From Cloeon dipterum (lineage: Eukaryota > Arthropoda > Insecta > Ephemeroptera > Baetidae): 64,000 bases of DNA. Numbering within the stretch: position 1 is the first letter of the stretch; every line of letters begins with the position of its first letter. The DNA lies in NCBI RefSeq assembly GCF_949628265.1, contig NC_088787.1, positions 4,826,501 to 4,890,500 on the forward strand. Reading direction: 5' to 3'. The position numbers were made by a program, and so were the translations under genes. The notes beneath the pieces were generated by a model. It was given only the letters and a program-made list of their open reading frames with translations. It did not search any database and was not told where the DNA came from. This document shows positions 1-11,784 of the stretch, in pieces.

Positions 1-490
1 GCAGAAAATTTTACACCCTCGCCTGTGATCGACCTTCTTCAGGTCGCTCGACCTGAAACCACCTATTTCCCGGTTTTGGCCATCGCTTCTTTTTAGCCAC
101 CTTCCGTCGGTTTTTCTTTGACACCATTTGCGATTTTAATGACTCGTTGGGTGCAGCACGGATTTAATTTTCTTAAATTTCAACACGTTGATGCAATTAG
201 ATTCACGAAATCTCAAAAAATTTGTCTCAACGAGCCCTACCACCGGACCTACCCTGACGACCTTTTTCAGGCTATCCTTCCCTGAAATTGGCCCCGGGGC
301 CATTTTTCACGATTTTTCCAACGCCGCCGACCTTTCCGACGCAGCCGCTCGCGATTTTTCGGTATTTTCAACACGATTCACGAGAAACGACAAGGGCGAT
401 TAACTTCAACTCGATCCACGCACCAGTCTCGACGGACAGTCGCCCGGCGGGAGGCGCCAAGCGCGCCGCAGCGAGCGCTTGTTTAAATTA
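1..490. repeat. Dispersed repeat, copy 1
   Basis: GC-rich stretch that shares ordered blocks with 34840-35160, in the same orientation. Shared landmarks are 'cctgacgacctttttcag', 'gccgccgacc..tccgacgca', 'gcgattttt' and 'tcgacggacagt', and both copies end in a 'agcga..gtttaaatta'-like stretch. Short open frames inside it have no recognisable domain and differ between copies, so I treat it as non-coding repeat rather than gene. The family is not identified and no terminal inverted repeat is obvious. Confidence 0.5.
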
Positions 491-743
491 AAATAATAGC
501 CAGCGTGGTTATTTATTTTATTTTTTATTTAAAATTTTTCTTACTTACTTTTAATTTTTGTGCAGGTCAGTCAGTTAAAAAAAGCAGAGAATATTGGATC
601 AAAAAGGTCGTCCAACAATTTTATTTCTGCCTTTCACCCTCGTTGCCATGAGAAATAATTCTGCGCCTCAAATCAAATGCTATCTTCTTCTTATGCGCTT
701 CTCTTCTTGCTAATAAAAAACTTAATATCTTTTTTTCTTGCAG

Positions 744-3067
744 GAGCCACCCAGTCTATTGGACCTGGCTATCAAAGCTCTGTATGACAACATCGACAAA
801 TATGACAAGGACCTTGTTAAGAGCATTATTGGTAAGTAAAGCATTATCGAAAAATTATGGACTAAACAAATTTCAAAATATAAGATGCTTTTAAAGTTCC
901 ACAACAAATTTTTGGAACATAATGTCGTCTGTTGGACAATAATACCATTTAAATATTTCGATTAGAGAACTGTTACAAGTAGCCCGTTGACTCGAACTGT
1001 TAAGGCAATCAAAAGATTGTCAAAGTGATGGGAGTTTTTCAGCAAGTCTAGCATCTAGTACTCGTTAACTAATGTCAGTGATGGCAAAGAGAGTTATTTC
1101 TGGCGTTTCAATTAAATAACCTCTGTGCGTGGAGGTGAAATGATAGCCACATATTGGGCCTAAGCTACTCTGCGGCCACTCGGGCCCCATGTTATCCTCT
1201 CAACGTTGTTCTTGGCCATTCATTAAACTCAAATCCCAGGGAATGCACTGAACAGAAGTTCAAAAAATTAATATGACGTTGATTTGTATCACAAAAGTCA
1301 AATAAATTTATTAATTTTCAGCTCCATTTCGACAGAAGATGCTGAAAGAAATGTTAGAAATGGTGAAATATCATCATTCAAAATGCGACGGCCAAGATGA
1401 TCACGAAGGCAAAGTGTGGGCAATGCTGCCTTTCCTGATTAATTCAAAATTGTACACAAAACTTGACACCCTTGATATGGCGCGCATGTACTGCCGTTCC
1501 TCTACTTTGTCCAACTCTCGCTTTCAAGAGGTAAATGCATGATTTAAATACTTAATTACAAAATATATCAATTTTATTTACTATTTCAGTTCATCAGGTG
1601 TTTGGGGGCGAACACTCCTAACCTGAGGGAGTTAGCAATCAATAACCCAACCCGCAAAGGAGAATATTCCCTTGAAGAACGCGAACTGGATTCAATAATT
1701 CAGCTGAAGAATTTGACCTCCCTTACGATATTTCAAGTTCGTGTCCCTTTGTCAGGAATTTTTGACATTTCTCGTCGATGCGAAAAATTGAAAAGACTTG
1801 GAGCAACTGATGCCATAATTGACTTGGAATCTCCAAGTGTCACCTTCAGGAATGACTTCGTAAACGTTTCCATCGCTGCGTATGATTTGAAATATGGGAG
1901 GCTAAGTTTGGATTTGAACACTACGATGCCAACATGGGACCCGAGATTCGCAGATAACAAGCAATACACTAAATTGTGTTTAGAGCCATACAAAACCTCG
2001 GATTTTGGTTTGGTTCATTTGTTTGCTGAAAAGCTTACGGAATTAGAAGTAAGAAATTGATTCCTTTTTATTGTCATGACTAAATTTAAGCAAACACTTA
2101 TTTATAAATTAATTATCAATTTATTGTTTTAGATTGCTTCCTATTTCGTGGAGGATATTGAACAAATGGATGAGTTTCCGCTCCTTCCACAAATAAAATA
2201 CGCAGAGATTAATTGCGGCAATAAATCGGCGCACGCTCTAAGGTGTTTCATGAAAAGAAACGGAGAGAGACTTCAGCAGTTGACCCTCTTAAAGATTGAC
2301 AGCAAGGAGAAGATGACCTTTGGCGAAATATTCAGCCTCTGCCCCAATCTTGAGTCGTTGGAATTAAATCATTGCACTTTGGTTGGGAATGATGCCCCTG
2401 TCGATGCGATGCACCAATTGAAGCAATTCGAATGGTGCTCTCGAGAAATTCGGTAAGAAATTAATTGTACAATATTTTTCATTAAATTAGAAAAGCAATC
2501 AGACATTTTTTTATCCTGGTTGGTATTTTATGCTTATTAAACACGAGCGTGCATGATTTTTTGAATTTCTCCGCGAACTTTAATTCGTAACCCTGGAATT
2601 CCTTTTGTTAGATTTTTAATTTTTCACTTTGATTTTAAAACGTTTCTTTTTGCTTTTGTTTTTAAATTGCAGTACATGTAATTTAATCTAAACAAAAGAA
2701 AATATCATGAAATGAAGGCAGGCAGGACCTATGTTGAAATTTCAATGATTTGACAAATTTTTCGTTCTTTTGCCTCATATTAATTCTGAATAATTGCAGT
2801 GAATTTTCTGATGAAGCCGCTTTTTCGAGCATTTTGTCTGCACCGCTGCTGGAATCCGTCAAAATTCACCTTCCCAATATTGATTTTAGCGACAACGCCG
2901 CCATCATTGCTCGGATCGAAAGACGCGAAATTTTGCGGAATCTGAAGAAATTTGAAATGGATATTGAAATGGCGAAGATCATTTACAAGAACGAAATGGA
3001 CTTTTCAAAATACTTAAAAAAATACACAGCGTTAAATACCGCTATTGTTAAAGCAATTTCTGCTTAA
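744..3067 (+). CDS. Leucine-rich-repeat protein, F-box/LRR-like (5' end not found)
   Basis: Five exons join in phase: 744-831, 1322-1530, 1590-2048, 2133-2452 and 2800-3067 (TAA), giving at least 447 residues. The N-terminus reads [20 protein letters not shown] and is followed by irregular leucine-rich repeats (for example [30 protein letters not shown]). This is the layout of F-box-like/LRR proteins, which usually present substrates to ubiquitin ligases; that role is inference, and no clear F-box is visible. All splice sites are GT-AG and phases agree (G|CT, CG|T). The start codon must lie in an upstream exon that I could not identify: the first exon begins right after a CAG acceptor and has no ATG at its start. 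A polyadenylation signal AATAAA is at 3109-3114. A SINE-like repeat sits in intron 1. The minus-strand gene at 24318-26355 has the same general plan. Confidence 0.75.
975..1245 (+). repeat. SINE-like dispersed repeat, copy 1 (intronic)
   Basis: Lies in intron 1 of the LRR gene. It begins 'agcccgttgactcg' and shares 'atgtcagtgatggc', 'gcggcc' and 'ccatgttatcc' in the same order with 40632-40945. No RNA polymerase III promoter boxes could be identified with confidence, so the class is uncertain. Confidence 0.45.
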
Positions 3068-4290
3068 TCATCGATACACAAAATCGATTTCATATTTTTC
3101 AATATTAAAATAAAAATATTGTATGTATTAAATTTATTATTTTACTGAACCCGCGCGCGCTATAATCCTCTTACCCGATTTCTGGCTCGATCCATTCACC
3201 TGCTTCTTTTCCTTCCTCTTTTATTCTCGCCCTCGCCGTTCATTCAACGGACAACGACCTTTTATTTCCCTCGAAACCGACCTTGCATCCCCTAACCGGC
3301 AGATGGAATTAACAAATTTGATGCTCAGCGCTAATCTCGTAAATCTGTCTCTGAGCTGCGAAGACCACCTAGTTCAGCAGGTAAAAAATAGTAAATTAAA
3401 TTGACTTCAGTTACATTCTAAAGATTAAATTCAGTGATTAATTCGGGTTAAATTTACTCAGTGCCATTAAACTATCATCTCTCGTGATTTGACAAAAATT
3501 AATAATTATATGATGCCTGCGATTATTATTTGCAGTTTAATTTTTTTTATTTTTCGCCTCAATTAGTTATGGCGGAAACTATATCGCACTATTGATCAGA
3601 TTTAATAATTTTTATTAAAAAAAACCTTACCCCAGCTGAAAAAAGATGAAATATTGAGAAAAGAAAATTAAAAACCTTGATTGTGCGTGAATTAAATGTT
3701 TTAAAAGGATTTAATTAACTCATCAGCCGTCCAATGCATTTCGACGCCTCAAAAAATAGTCAAAGCAGTTGAACTATTTTGAAAATTCTCCAGAAAAACG
3801 ATGACACTAAAATTAATAATAAAACTGATAGAGTTGTAATATAAATTCTTCCTTTTTCGATCCTGAAATTCATCTATAGAGTTGGTTAAAGCCATATTTA
3901 TTCCTTAATTGATTTTCTCTACGCGCGGTGAAGCTCCGTGACAAATGGATCATTAATTTTTTGATATTCTAAAATGTAGGAAAAATCTAAATTAACAGGG
4001 GAAATTATTTACCTTTTTAGCACAAATGCTTTCAATTTATTTCTAAAACTACTCTCCGTCTTTATTCCTATTTTAAATAGATGAAAAGTCTGCGGGGTTT
4101 CCGAAATAAAATATTTCCGATTCCTTCTAACTGTAAATATATCTCGTAATTAATATCAAAAGACCAAACACGAAGGTGAATTTCTGAAGCTATTCGTTCC
4201 TTCCATCTCGATAGTTGAAATATTAAAAGGTCAATTGCACAAAAAGAGAGTAATTATTCAGGTTGCTGGATTTTATTGTTCATAAGCAAC
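3068..4290. other. Intergenic; possible LRR exon remnant at 3303-3380
   Basis: Mostly AT-rich sequence without a gene. A short open stretch at 3303-3380 follows an AG (ccggcag) and ends at a plausible donor (cagcag|gtaaaa). It reads MELTNLMLSANLVNLSLSCE, which has LRR-like spacing, so it may be the leftover of a second LRR gene copy. Around 3915 'ttttctctacgcg' resembles 7455-7470 near the micropeptide array. Confidence 0.35.
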
Positions 4291-4294
4291 CTCA

Positions 4295-5049
4295 TCATAA
4301 ATTGTATTTGTGCAAAGAATAGATTTTGTGTGTTCTTAAAATCATTGCGTTATTGGCACAGAATCGTAGTAAAATCGAACGCAACTTCTTTGGTATCCTG
4401 ACCGAATCAGAATTTTCGTCAAAGCTTAAAAGAATCGGTTGAAAATGAGCCGCCCGTCGAATCCTTTTGAAGCTTTCTGTGGCGTGTAGGGAGGCGTCGT
4501 TGGAGGGATGAACGTCTAAATAGGCAACACGGAAGAGGAATTTTATCAGACGTTCCGGAAATACTCGGCGAAGTTGCTTCTGAAATGAGAAAATTGTACG
4601 AATGAGAAACATTTCTTTGCGTTCTCTCTATGGACACAAATTAATAGAAATTCAAATAAAATTTCCGACATATTTTTAACAGTCAACTGCGCATTCATAT
4701 TACTTCTATGCATATTAAAAATAATTATACATCCCCAAAAAAGATTTTAAATTATGTTAGCCACGAAAAAAAATAAAAAATTAAAATCAGCGCTTACAAA
4801 ATTTATCCAGCATTATTGGGCACGTCATTATTGCGGTTTAACGCACGCGGTTGAAGTTTCCGCGCAACGTAGCGAAGAAGAAGAACCAATAAGGTAGAAT
4901 AGTACAGCGATAATGTTTGCCACAAGGATTCCCCTGCAACAATAATGGGAGTTTTGAAATGGTGATTTGGTGTCCTATTTTTGAAAAAGCGTGATTAAAT
5001 GAATTCGAAAATTTACTTACAAGTCAAAAATAAGGGACCAGAGAGACAT
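4295..5049 (-). pseudogene. Short membrane-peptide locus, copy 1 (frame shifted)
   Basis: Exon 1 is 5021-5049 (ATG at 5049, MSLWSLIFDL) and ends at a GTAAGT donor. Exon 2 begins at 4933 after 'attgttgcag'. Joined, they give a 44-residue frame ending at 4828-4830, with a hydrophobic stretch LVANIIAVLFYLIG. However, the exon-2 frame that matches copy 2, containing RKLQPRALN, is out of phase with exon 1, so this copy looks shifted. A conserved donor follows the stop at about 4797. A third exon starting near 4580 (frame KQLRRVFPERLIKFL, then ESFKRIRRA) matches copy 2. Upstream, 'gaattcctcgagcgtttgga' near 5135-5160 is shared with copy 3. Function unknown. Confidence 0.4.
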
Positions 5050-5679
5050 TGTTGAGCGACTACTTCGTCCACGCAATAAACTCAAGTGTATGCAGTGTGC
5101 TGGGATGTGTATAGCTTCTTTTCTAGGAGAGTCATTCCAAACGCTCGAGGAATTCAAACGGTGGCAAATAAAATTAGAAGAATTTCTTCCCTTTTATCTA
5201 AAGGTAAAATTCTAGAAGGAATTGATTTCTCCAATGAAATATTTCTAATAAATTTTAAAGTCTAGGTCATCAGCAAATGATAAGAAAATTATTAAAAATT
5301 GAGATGCCTGCAAGAAACTGGTAAAAAATTAAAAAAAACACACATTTTTCTACTGTACTGCATTTTTTAACGCGGGATATATTCAACACTGAAATTAAGT
5401 CTTGAATCTCCTAAAAAATATTTCAGTTTCCCTCGAGCAGTGAAAATTTCTTGTGACAAATCGAAGGATTAAACACGAATGTGAATTGCACTAAATTGAG
5501 TTTTTATTAGGCAATCAAGAAATGTATTCATGCGAAATATATCGGGTAAAATACAATAAATTAATTAAATATATTTTGTGTGTATGATGAAGAAAATGCT
5601 TGAAATCATTGCGTTGTAACAGAATCATAGTAAAATCTATAGACAAACGCAACTTCTCTGGGATTTTCGTCAAAGCTTA

Positions 5680-6338
5680 AAAAATGGTGGATAGGAGCCG
5701 CGCTCGTCGAATCCTTTTGAAGGTTTCTATGGTGTTAAATATAATCGTCGTGGCTTTCCTATTGTTGCTGGAAGGAACGTCGCAGAGGAATTTTATCAGA
5801 CGTTCAGAAAATATTCGGCGAAGGTGCTTCTGAAATGAGAAAACCGTACAAATGACAATCATTTCTCTGAATTGTTTCTGTGGAAAGAAATCTGTCTGAA
5901 CTACCGACATATTTTGAATAGTCAGCGCGTTCTTACTCCTATTCATATTTAAAATATTTTAGGATTTTGTCAGAAATTAATTTAGCCTCAAAGAATCAGT
6001 TAAAAATGTTCTGGACAAATTAAAAAAAGGAACACCAACACTTACAAATATTGCACGTGTGTGCAATTGTGGATTAATCACACTCCGATGACACGAACTC
6101 CCTCACGGGGTTGTAGTTTAATATTTTGCTCGGCCAAACGACGTCGGCACCAACAATGGAGGATTGCTTGAATTACAATGTATACCGCAATGAACACAAA
6201 CCTGCAACAATAATGGGATTGTTGAAATAATGGTCTTTATTTCGAAAAAGTGATAAAATGAAATCGGAAATTTACTTACATGCTCAAAAGGAACCAGAAG
6301 AAATGGTCCGAAATTAATGTCTCTATTGAGCTGGACAT
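5680..6338 (-). CDS. Short single-pass membrane peptide, copy 2 (best copy)
   Basis: Exon 1 is 6280-6338 and exon 2 runs from 6201 to the stop at 6078-6080, joined AT|G across GTAAGT and a 'ttgttgcag' acceptor. The product is 60 residues: a polar start (MSSSIETLISDHF), one hydrophobic segment of about 23 residues (WFLLSMFVFIAVYIVIQAIL), then CWCRRRLAEQNIKLQPREG. The basic residues after the helix suggest a type III/tail-like single-pass protein. After the stop there is a donor (TATTT|GTAAGT) and a conserved exon starting near 5838 (frame KHLRRIFSERLIKFL), either 3' untranslated or an alternative coding exon. This is the only copy in which the start codon and the conserved KLQPR block are in one frame. 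No family recognised. Confidence 0.45.
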
Positions 6339-6659
6339 TTTGTTGGGCGGCTCTTCGTCTACGGAATAACTTCTGGGATGTGTAGCTTCTTATATAGAAG
6401 ATATTCCAATTAAAATGATTAGAATTTTTTCCATTGCATCTTCAGGTAAAAGACTCTCGAAGTAATGGAACAGCATAACGTAAAGGACCTAAATAAATTC
6501 AAGCACAGAAAATTAATCACGAGAATGATAATTTTGAATCAGAAAAGGATTGTCAATTTGAGATTGGTTCTGAATTATTTGTCGATTTTGACTGAGCAGA
6601 ACAAGAGTGGGAATAATGCTAAATATTACTCCCATACATATTTAAAATATGTTTATATC

Positions 6660-7028
6660 CCTAAACAAGGGCAGAAATTATGTTAGCCTCAAAGACGAAG
6701 CAAAAAAATGGGAAAATTAAAAAGGTTTCATCACTTACCAAATTTATCCAGCAATATTGTGCGCGCAATTGAGGTTTAATCGTCATGATCATCAGCATCA
6801 TCATCATCATCATCATCATCTGATGACTGGATCTCCGACGCGCGCGGTTGCAGTTTAATAACATTCGCGGCCTATCGCGGCAGTAGCAATAATGGAGGCA
6901 TATGCTTCGACGTTAATGACCGCCACAAACCTGAATGAATTTTTGATATAAGTGACTAAATGAAATTAGAAATTTACTTACAGGCTCAAAAGGAACAAGT
7001 AAAAATAGTCCGTAAGTGAGCTGAACAT
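6660..7028 (-). pseudogene. Short membrane-peptide locus, copy 3 (interrupted)
   Basis: Exon 1 is 6982-7028 (MFSSLTDYFYLFLLSL) and exon 2 begins at 6930. The joined frame stops at 6855-6857 after 40 residues, just before the conserved KLQPRA block. In the KLQPRA frame there is a stop (TAG) upstream, so the ancestral product seems broken. The KLQPRA frame then runs through a GAT/ATC microsatellite at about 6794-6821 that would encode a run of aspartates. A conserved donor (AAATTTG|GTAAGT) lies near 6740. Exon 1 is clearly homologous to copy 2 (FLLS at the join). Confidence 0.4.
6785..6822. repeat. ATC/GAT trinucleotide microsatellite
   Basis: Run of cat/atc triplets on the + strand (gat on the minus strand) inside exon 2 of membrane-peptide copy 3. 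Confidence 0.8.
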
Positions 7029-7039
7029 ATTGTTGAGCG

Positions 7040-8188
7040 GCTCGCTTCTCTTCCACGCAGTAAACTCGCAAGTGCATATATGTACTTCTGGAGATTCTTT
7101 TGTGGGAGAGAGGGATTCCAAACGCTCGAGGAATTCAAACGTTGACAAGTGAAATTATTAGAATTTCTTTAATTTCATCTGAAGGAAACATATTCTCGAA
7201 GGAATGTAACAGAATTGCGCAATTCCAGCACAGAATATTTATCATTTATAATGAGAATGAGTTTTAATCAGGAAATTTGTGTTGGTTCAGGATTATTTAT
7301 TAATTTTGACTGAGCATTACCATAGTGAATTACTATACAAAGTAATAAAAGTGATCTTTCGAAGACGATGCTTCAGAATCGATTTTTTTCGTGGAATTAT
7401 TTTTAATTTCGGTGAGGCTCGTCATCTTGTTTCAATTCTTATTTTTGCGTCGATTTTCTCTACGCGGAGAAGTGAGCAATGGATGAAAAATTGCTTCACA
7501 TTTTTGTATTATTTACAACTTGTCAATTTTTTATTAGGGTAATTGCTATAAAATTCGATCTGCGTTCGTTGGATTGTACTATTTTTATTCATTTGGCTAC
7601 ATAGACCTAAGGCGAGTGTAAATTCAAGCAAAAATACAGCAAGAACAGATTTTAAACGAGGTATTGACGTTTGACGTGCGTAAGAAGAAGTAAATGTGTA
7701 AAATTGTTTAGCGCGTTTAGCGCGACAACATCTCAGCATCTCTGATTGTGAGAGAAACTGGGTTTTAGTAGCATTTTAGTAGCAGACAAACACAGAATAT
7801 TCTGCATGGAAAACTCCATCGTCCTTTTTTTAATCTGGTTCGTTTAAACTTGACGCGGGGCAAAAATAACCGCCCAACCGGCCCTGTTCCTCTCGCCATA
7901 ATTGACGTTATAAGGGGTGCGCCGTGGACAAAAGTGGCCGAGAAGGAACTGTCTGCGATCAAATAAAAATTACCATTTAACTGCGCTTTACTTTATTTAA
8001 TATTAAATAAATGTTAAAAGCAAAATGCCTTCCTTTTTCCTTGGCTTGCAGCGATAGTAGCAGGCCACATCCTTTTCTCTCTGCGGTGCTATCAGTTAAT
8101 TATATAAATTTCTGAAGCGCAAATACCGCAAATTCGATTTAACTAAAGGAAAAATGATCAATAAAATTAAACTTTAAAATTTTTTCAG
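7040..8188. other. Intergenic, no gene supported
   Basis: Contains the presumed promoter of membrane-peptide copy 3 (gaattcctcgagcgtttgga near 7120-7140) and AT-rich sequence. The open frames at 7279-7542 and 7765-7962 show no domain, no good splice context and no similarity to neighbours. Confidence 0.5.
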
Positions 8189-8269
8189 GCTTTGAAGAGC
8201 CGTATTTGCGAGCTGATCCGTGAATTGATTTAATTTATCCTTAACTCTAAAAATTAAAAATCCTTCAAG

Positions 8270-8805
8270 GTGTGAACCTGACCACATTGGAAGACAAGAA
8301 ATACTTTTTCGCCAATTTTTCTGTAAGCTCTATATCAATAAATTGCTTTCAATTTAATAATAATAAAAATTTTTTAGATGAATTGGTTCGAAGCCGATGA
8401 TTTCTGCAAAAGCAAACTGATGAATTTGGCCTCTCCCAAGACGGCACAAGAAATCGATCATATTCGCATAAAATCAAACGAAATAAACCCCAGTGAGTAA
8501 AAAATAAATATACAAATTTTATCGTGACAATTTTCCTGGCCAATTTAGACAAAAAGTGGTGGTTGTCGGCGTCGGACATCGGACGCGAACCTGGCGACTT
8601 CCAGTGGCACGACGGCACCGTTTTTTCCAGGGACAGTCTGTTGTGGTGCAAATCACTCGGCGACCCTGACGATTTTGGTGCAGGTCACGATACCTGCGTG
8701 TACCTTCCAAAGAATAGCATTGAAAATGAGTTGCTCGACGTGGAATGCAAAACAAATTTTTATAATTTTGTTTGTGAGCTGCCTCCGAACCAAGAATGTT
8801 ACTAA
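8270..8805 (+). CDS. C-type lectin-like domain protein (5' end incomplete)
   Basis: Three exons join in phase: 8270-8322, 8378-8492 and 8549-8805 (TAA). The product reads NLTTLEDKKYFFANFS, then MNWFEADDFCKSKLMNLASP, then KKWWLSASDIGREPGDFQWH and ends in ECKTNFYNFVCELPPNQECY. This is the C-type lectin fold: a W-x-E-A-x-x-x-C helix, a WLSASD strand, a GDFQW loop and paired C-terminal cysteines. The usual EPN/QPD sugar motif and WND triad are absent, so calcium-dependent sugar binding is doubtful. A signal peptide exon was not found; a possible upstream exon is 8189-8219, which would need a 50-nt intron. AATAAA is at 8846-8851. Fragments of the last exon recur at 19895-20155 and 23400-23660, inside the duplicated zinc-finger units. 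Confidence 0.7.
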
Positions 8806-8879
8806 CTCTCAGATACGCTCTAATCATTTTTGGTTAAACTGAATTAATAAAGATGACACGCTATTAATTTGTTAGTTTT

Positions 8880-9551
8880 GATTTAGACTGCAAAAGAGAG
8901 ACGGTGAAATACAAATGTGGTACATTTATGTAAAACGCGTCACGCGCAGTGTGCGCGGGTTGCATACTCCCAATTTTCAAGCGCTTCAATTCTAACTCTC
9001 GGAGTGAATTAAAGGAAAAATAATTTTTATTTTATTAAACGCCATAAAAAATAATAAAACAAAATTTAATTTTAAAAAACCTGAACCGATTCGCTTCTTA
9101 TCTAGCTTATTGTGCGTATTAAAGGATTTAAGCTAAGATCAAGGAATATGGGAGCGAATTAAAAATAAAATGACAGCTCTTGAATGGTTTTCAGTTACAC
9201 CACGCGCCAAAAAGATTCAAAGGGAAAGCAGAAGAGTCGAAGAGTGAGTACTATTGCTTCTCCCCTGCCGATTGAATCTCATATAGAAGATCGATCTGGA
9301 GCTGAATCTACTTGAACCTATGATTTGAATTTTATGAATCAAAATGTAATTTTAAGACTAAAATATAAAGAAATTAAAAAAGTATATTGTTTCTGCTTCT
9401 TTATTTATAATTCATCTCTTTAACATCGGTATATTTAGTGAAGTTTGGTCAATTCGATTCCTTCTCCTTTTCGTTTATCCTATATTCCACCTGACGAACC
9501 TGACGACCTGCAGCTGTGACGATCTCATTCGCGCCATTTCGAGTTGCCGTG
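8880..9551. promoter_or_regulatory. Conserved 5' region of the ZNF1 unit
   Basis: Contains blocks repeated before each cluster member: 'tgcaaaagagacggt' and 'gcgggttgcatactcccaat' (also near 12930-13020, 20250-20330, 23750-23830), 'cgcgccattaa/aaag...gaagagtgagtgctattgcttct' (also 13290-13330, 20515-20560), and 'tagtgaagttt..tcaattccttctccttttcg' just before the coding start. Their conservation between copies may be promoter function or simply recent duplication. Confidence 0.45.
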
Positions 9552-11784
9552 ATGCCGCTGGTGAAACCGCTTTGCCACGTTTGCGAGCGTCCAACAGCGG
9601 ACGGTGCTGTCCAGGCTGTCCAATTGGACAAGGAAAAGCTGCAGACTTGGCTCCTAAATGTTTGTGGACATGAATTTGCCGACGGAATCGAGGATGAAGA
9701 TCTTATTTGCTATTTCTGCATCTGGCACGCAGAGTGAGCTGCAGTGGCATTTTATTTTTGAATTTTTAATGACGATTTTTATATAGATTTCATGCTAAAT
9801 ATGACAGCGAGTTCGAAGCTTTGGCCTGGTGGACGCCGCATCTGGTCTATTTAGACGACGTGGCGAAGGAGCTGAGGAGGAAGTATCTAGGTAAATGAAA
9901 AGATTTAAATTTATTTTAGAATGTAACTATAAAATTGAAATGTCGCCTTAAGAGAGATAGAATTTGGAATGGGTGAGAAGGTGATTATTACGGATTAAGT
10001 AATTGCAGATATTACTGAAATAAAGCGGGCGCCAGATTCGTGCGACGCGCAGATATGGCGTCTGGTGGAGAATGGCGCGAAAAAACGGTCTGGTGAAAAT
10101 GCGCGAAAAGAACCAAGTTTTCGTCAAAATTGTGACTAATTTGCATAACTAATTGTGTCTTTTGAATCGTAAAAACAAACTCTTGACACTCGTACGGCAA
10201 TCCAAAGAGAGCTTTTAATTTCCCAAATAAGCCGCCATATTGGATCTGCGCAGTGTGAACCAATTTTATCGCACATCTGAACCCCGCTGCTGAAGAACAA
10301 ATTTAAATTTATTTATGATGAAGATGGAAATAAATGAAGCGAATATATTTGAAAAAACTCATAATTTCTCGACAAAGGGATAAAAATTTACGGTTTTACC
10401 GCTGTTGACGATGAAACATTCCACTATATTCAACTATGTACTTTATCAATATTTTTACAATTTTATAGATACATTCTGGTATGTTTTATTAAATTAATTA
10501 TCTTTTATTTCCGAATTTTGGTATCAATTAATTGTTACAGAAGGAAAAGCAGAGCAGTGCTGGGTGCAGCTGGAGAAGATTGAATTGCCGAAAATTGAGA
10601 CGGAAGAAAATGGAGAGAACGAGGAAAAGTCTGACGGTGAAAAGAGCGGGAGGAAATGTTTCTACTGCGGACAAGTTGTCGCAAAAATTAGTAGTCATAT
10701 GCGAAATAAGCACGCAAATGCCATCAGGTGTGACTATCGTAATTGTGTCACATTTTTCCACACTGACGAGGAAAAGGAGAGCCACACCAAAGAGATGCAT
10801 GAAACGTCCAAAGCGAAGAAATGGATCAAGTGCAAATTTTGCGAGAGAGAGTTTCGGTGGTCCAATGACATGAGAAGGCATATTCGTCTTTTTCATTCTG
10901 AATTTCCGGTACAATGTGATTCTCGTGGTTGCATTTCATACTTCAAAACCGAATTTGACATGAAGATTCACTTTGATTCAGTTCACAAGAAAGAGGACGA
11001 GGAAAAAGTCTTTAAGTGTCAGTATTGCGAGCGTAAATTCTCATGGAATAGCCATTTGAAGACTCACATTTCTCGTTTCCATTTGCCCGAGACAGTCAAG
11101 TGTGACAAGTGTGGCAAAATGTTTGGTTCGAAGCAATTTCTTGCCAGGCATGTCAATAAGCAACATAAGTTTTGGATGTGCAAAATTTGCAATTCAAATG
11201 TCATTGTAAAATACAGATATGATCATTTGAAGAGAATGAACTGCAAGCGCTGCAAGAATGAATTTGTCTGCTCAGGTTTGTACCATTTACACTGGAAAAC
11301 ATGCAAAACAAATCTTTTTAAATGTCAAAAATGCCCAAAGACTTTCCAATATTCATTTGAACTGAAATACCACTTGAAAATGAAACACAGAAATGGTTCA
11401 TGGCGTGGTTTACAGTACAAAAATCTTGGATTCAAGTGCGAGTCGTGCAAAAGGTATTACAAAAGTGAAAAACTCCTGAAAATCCATTTGAATAGCATTC
11501 ACAAGAGACTAAATTTGAAGCACTGCGCGCACTGTGCTAAAAGCTTCCCTGATTTTGCACATTTGAAAAACCATTTGGCCATGACGCATTTTTTAATTGA
11601 ACGCAAATTTGAATGTGAACAGTGTGAACGGAAATTCGTTTCCTCTTCTTTCTTGGCTCAACATATAAGACTAATACATATGGTAAACAAAATTCTGGAC
11701 ACTTGCGAGGTGTGCGGAAAATCAATGTTACGCCAAAGTGTGGGAAAACATTTACTGGCAATTCACGGCATAGAAAATCCTTAA
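9552..11784 (+). CDS. ZNF1: ZAD plus 13 C2H2 zinc fingers
   Basis: Exons 9552-9733, 9787-9890 and 10541-11784 join in phase (GA|A, G|AA) to give 509 residues. The N-terminal ZAD has the CxxC...CxxC pattern (PLCHVCERP at residue 8; LICYFCIWH near residue 55) and continues in exon 2 as EALAWWTP..LDDVAKELRR. ZAD domains dimerise insect zinc-finger transcription factors. An acidic linker follows, then about 13 fingers, mostly C2H2; two are C2HC (ending MNC and KTC) and two have the widened CxxxxC form. The last is CEVCGKSM..HLLAIH. A nuclear DNA-binding role is inferred from the family. I chose the ATG at 9552 because it directly precedes the first ZAD cysteines and is shared by all copies; upstream in-frame extension is possible in ZNF3. 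Exon lengths 182/104/1244 equal those of ZNF3. Confidence 0.85.

Noticed and set aside
722..907. Minus-strand frame over the first LRR exon
   Set aside because: Shadow of the coding exon 744-831 and its donor.
7765..7962. Minus-strand frame with ARGTGPVGRLFLPR
   Set aside because: No splice context and no second copy or domain to support it.
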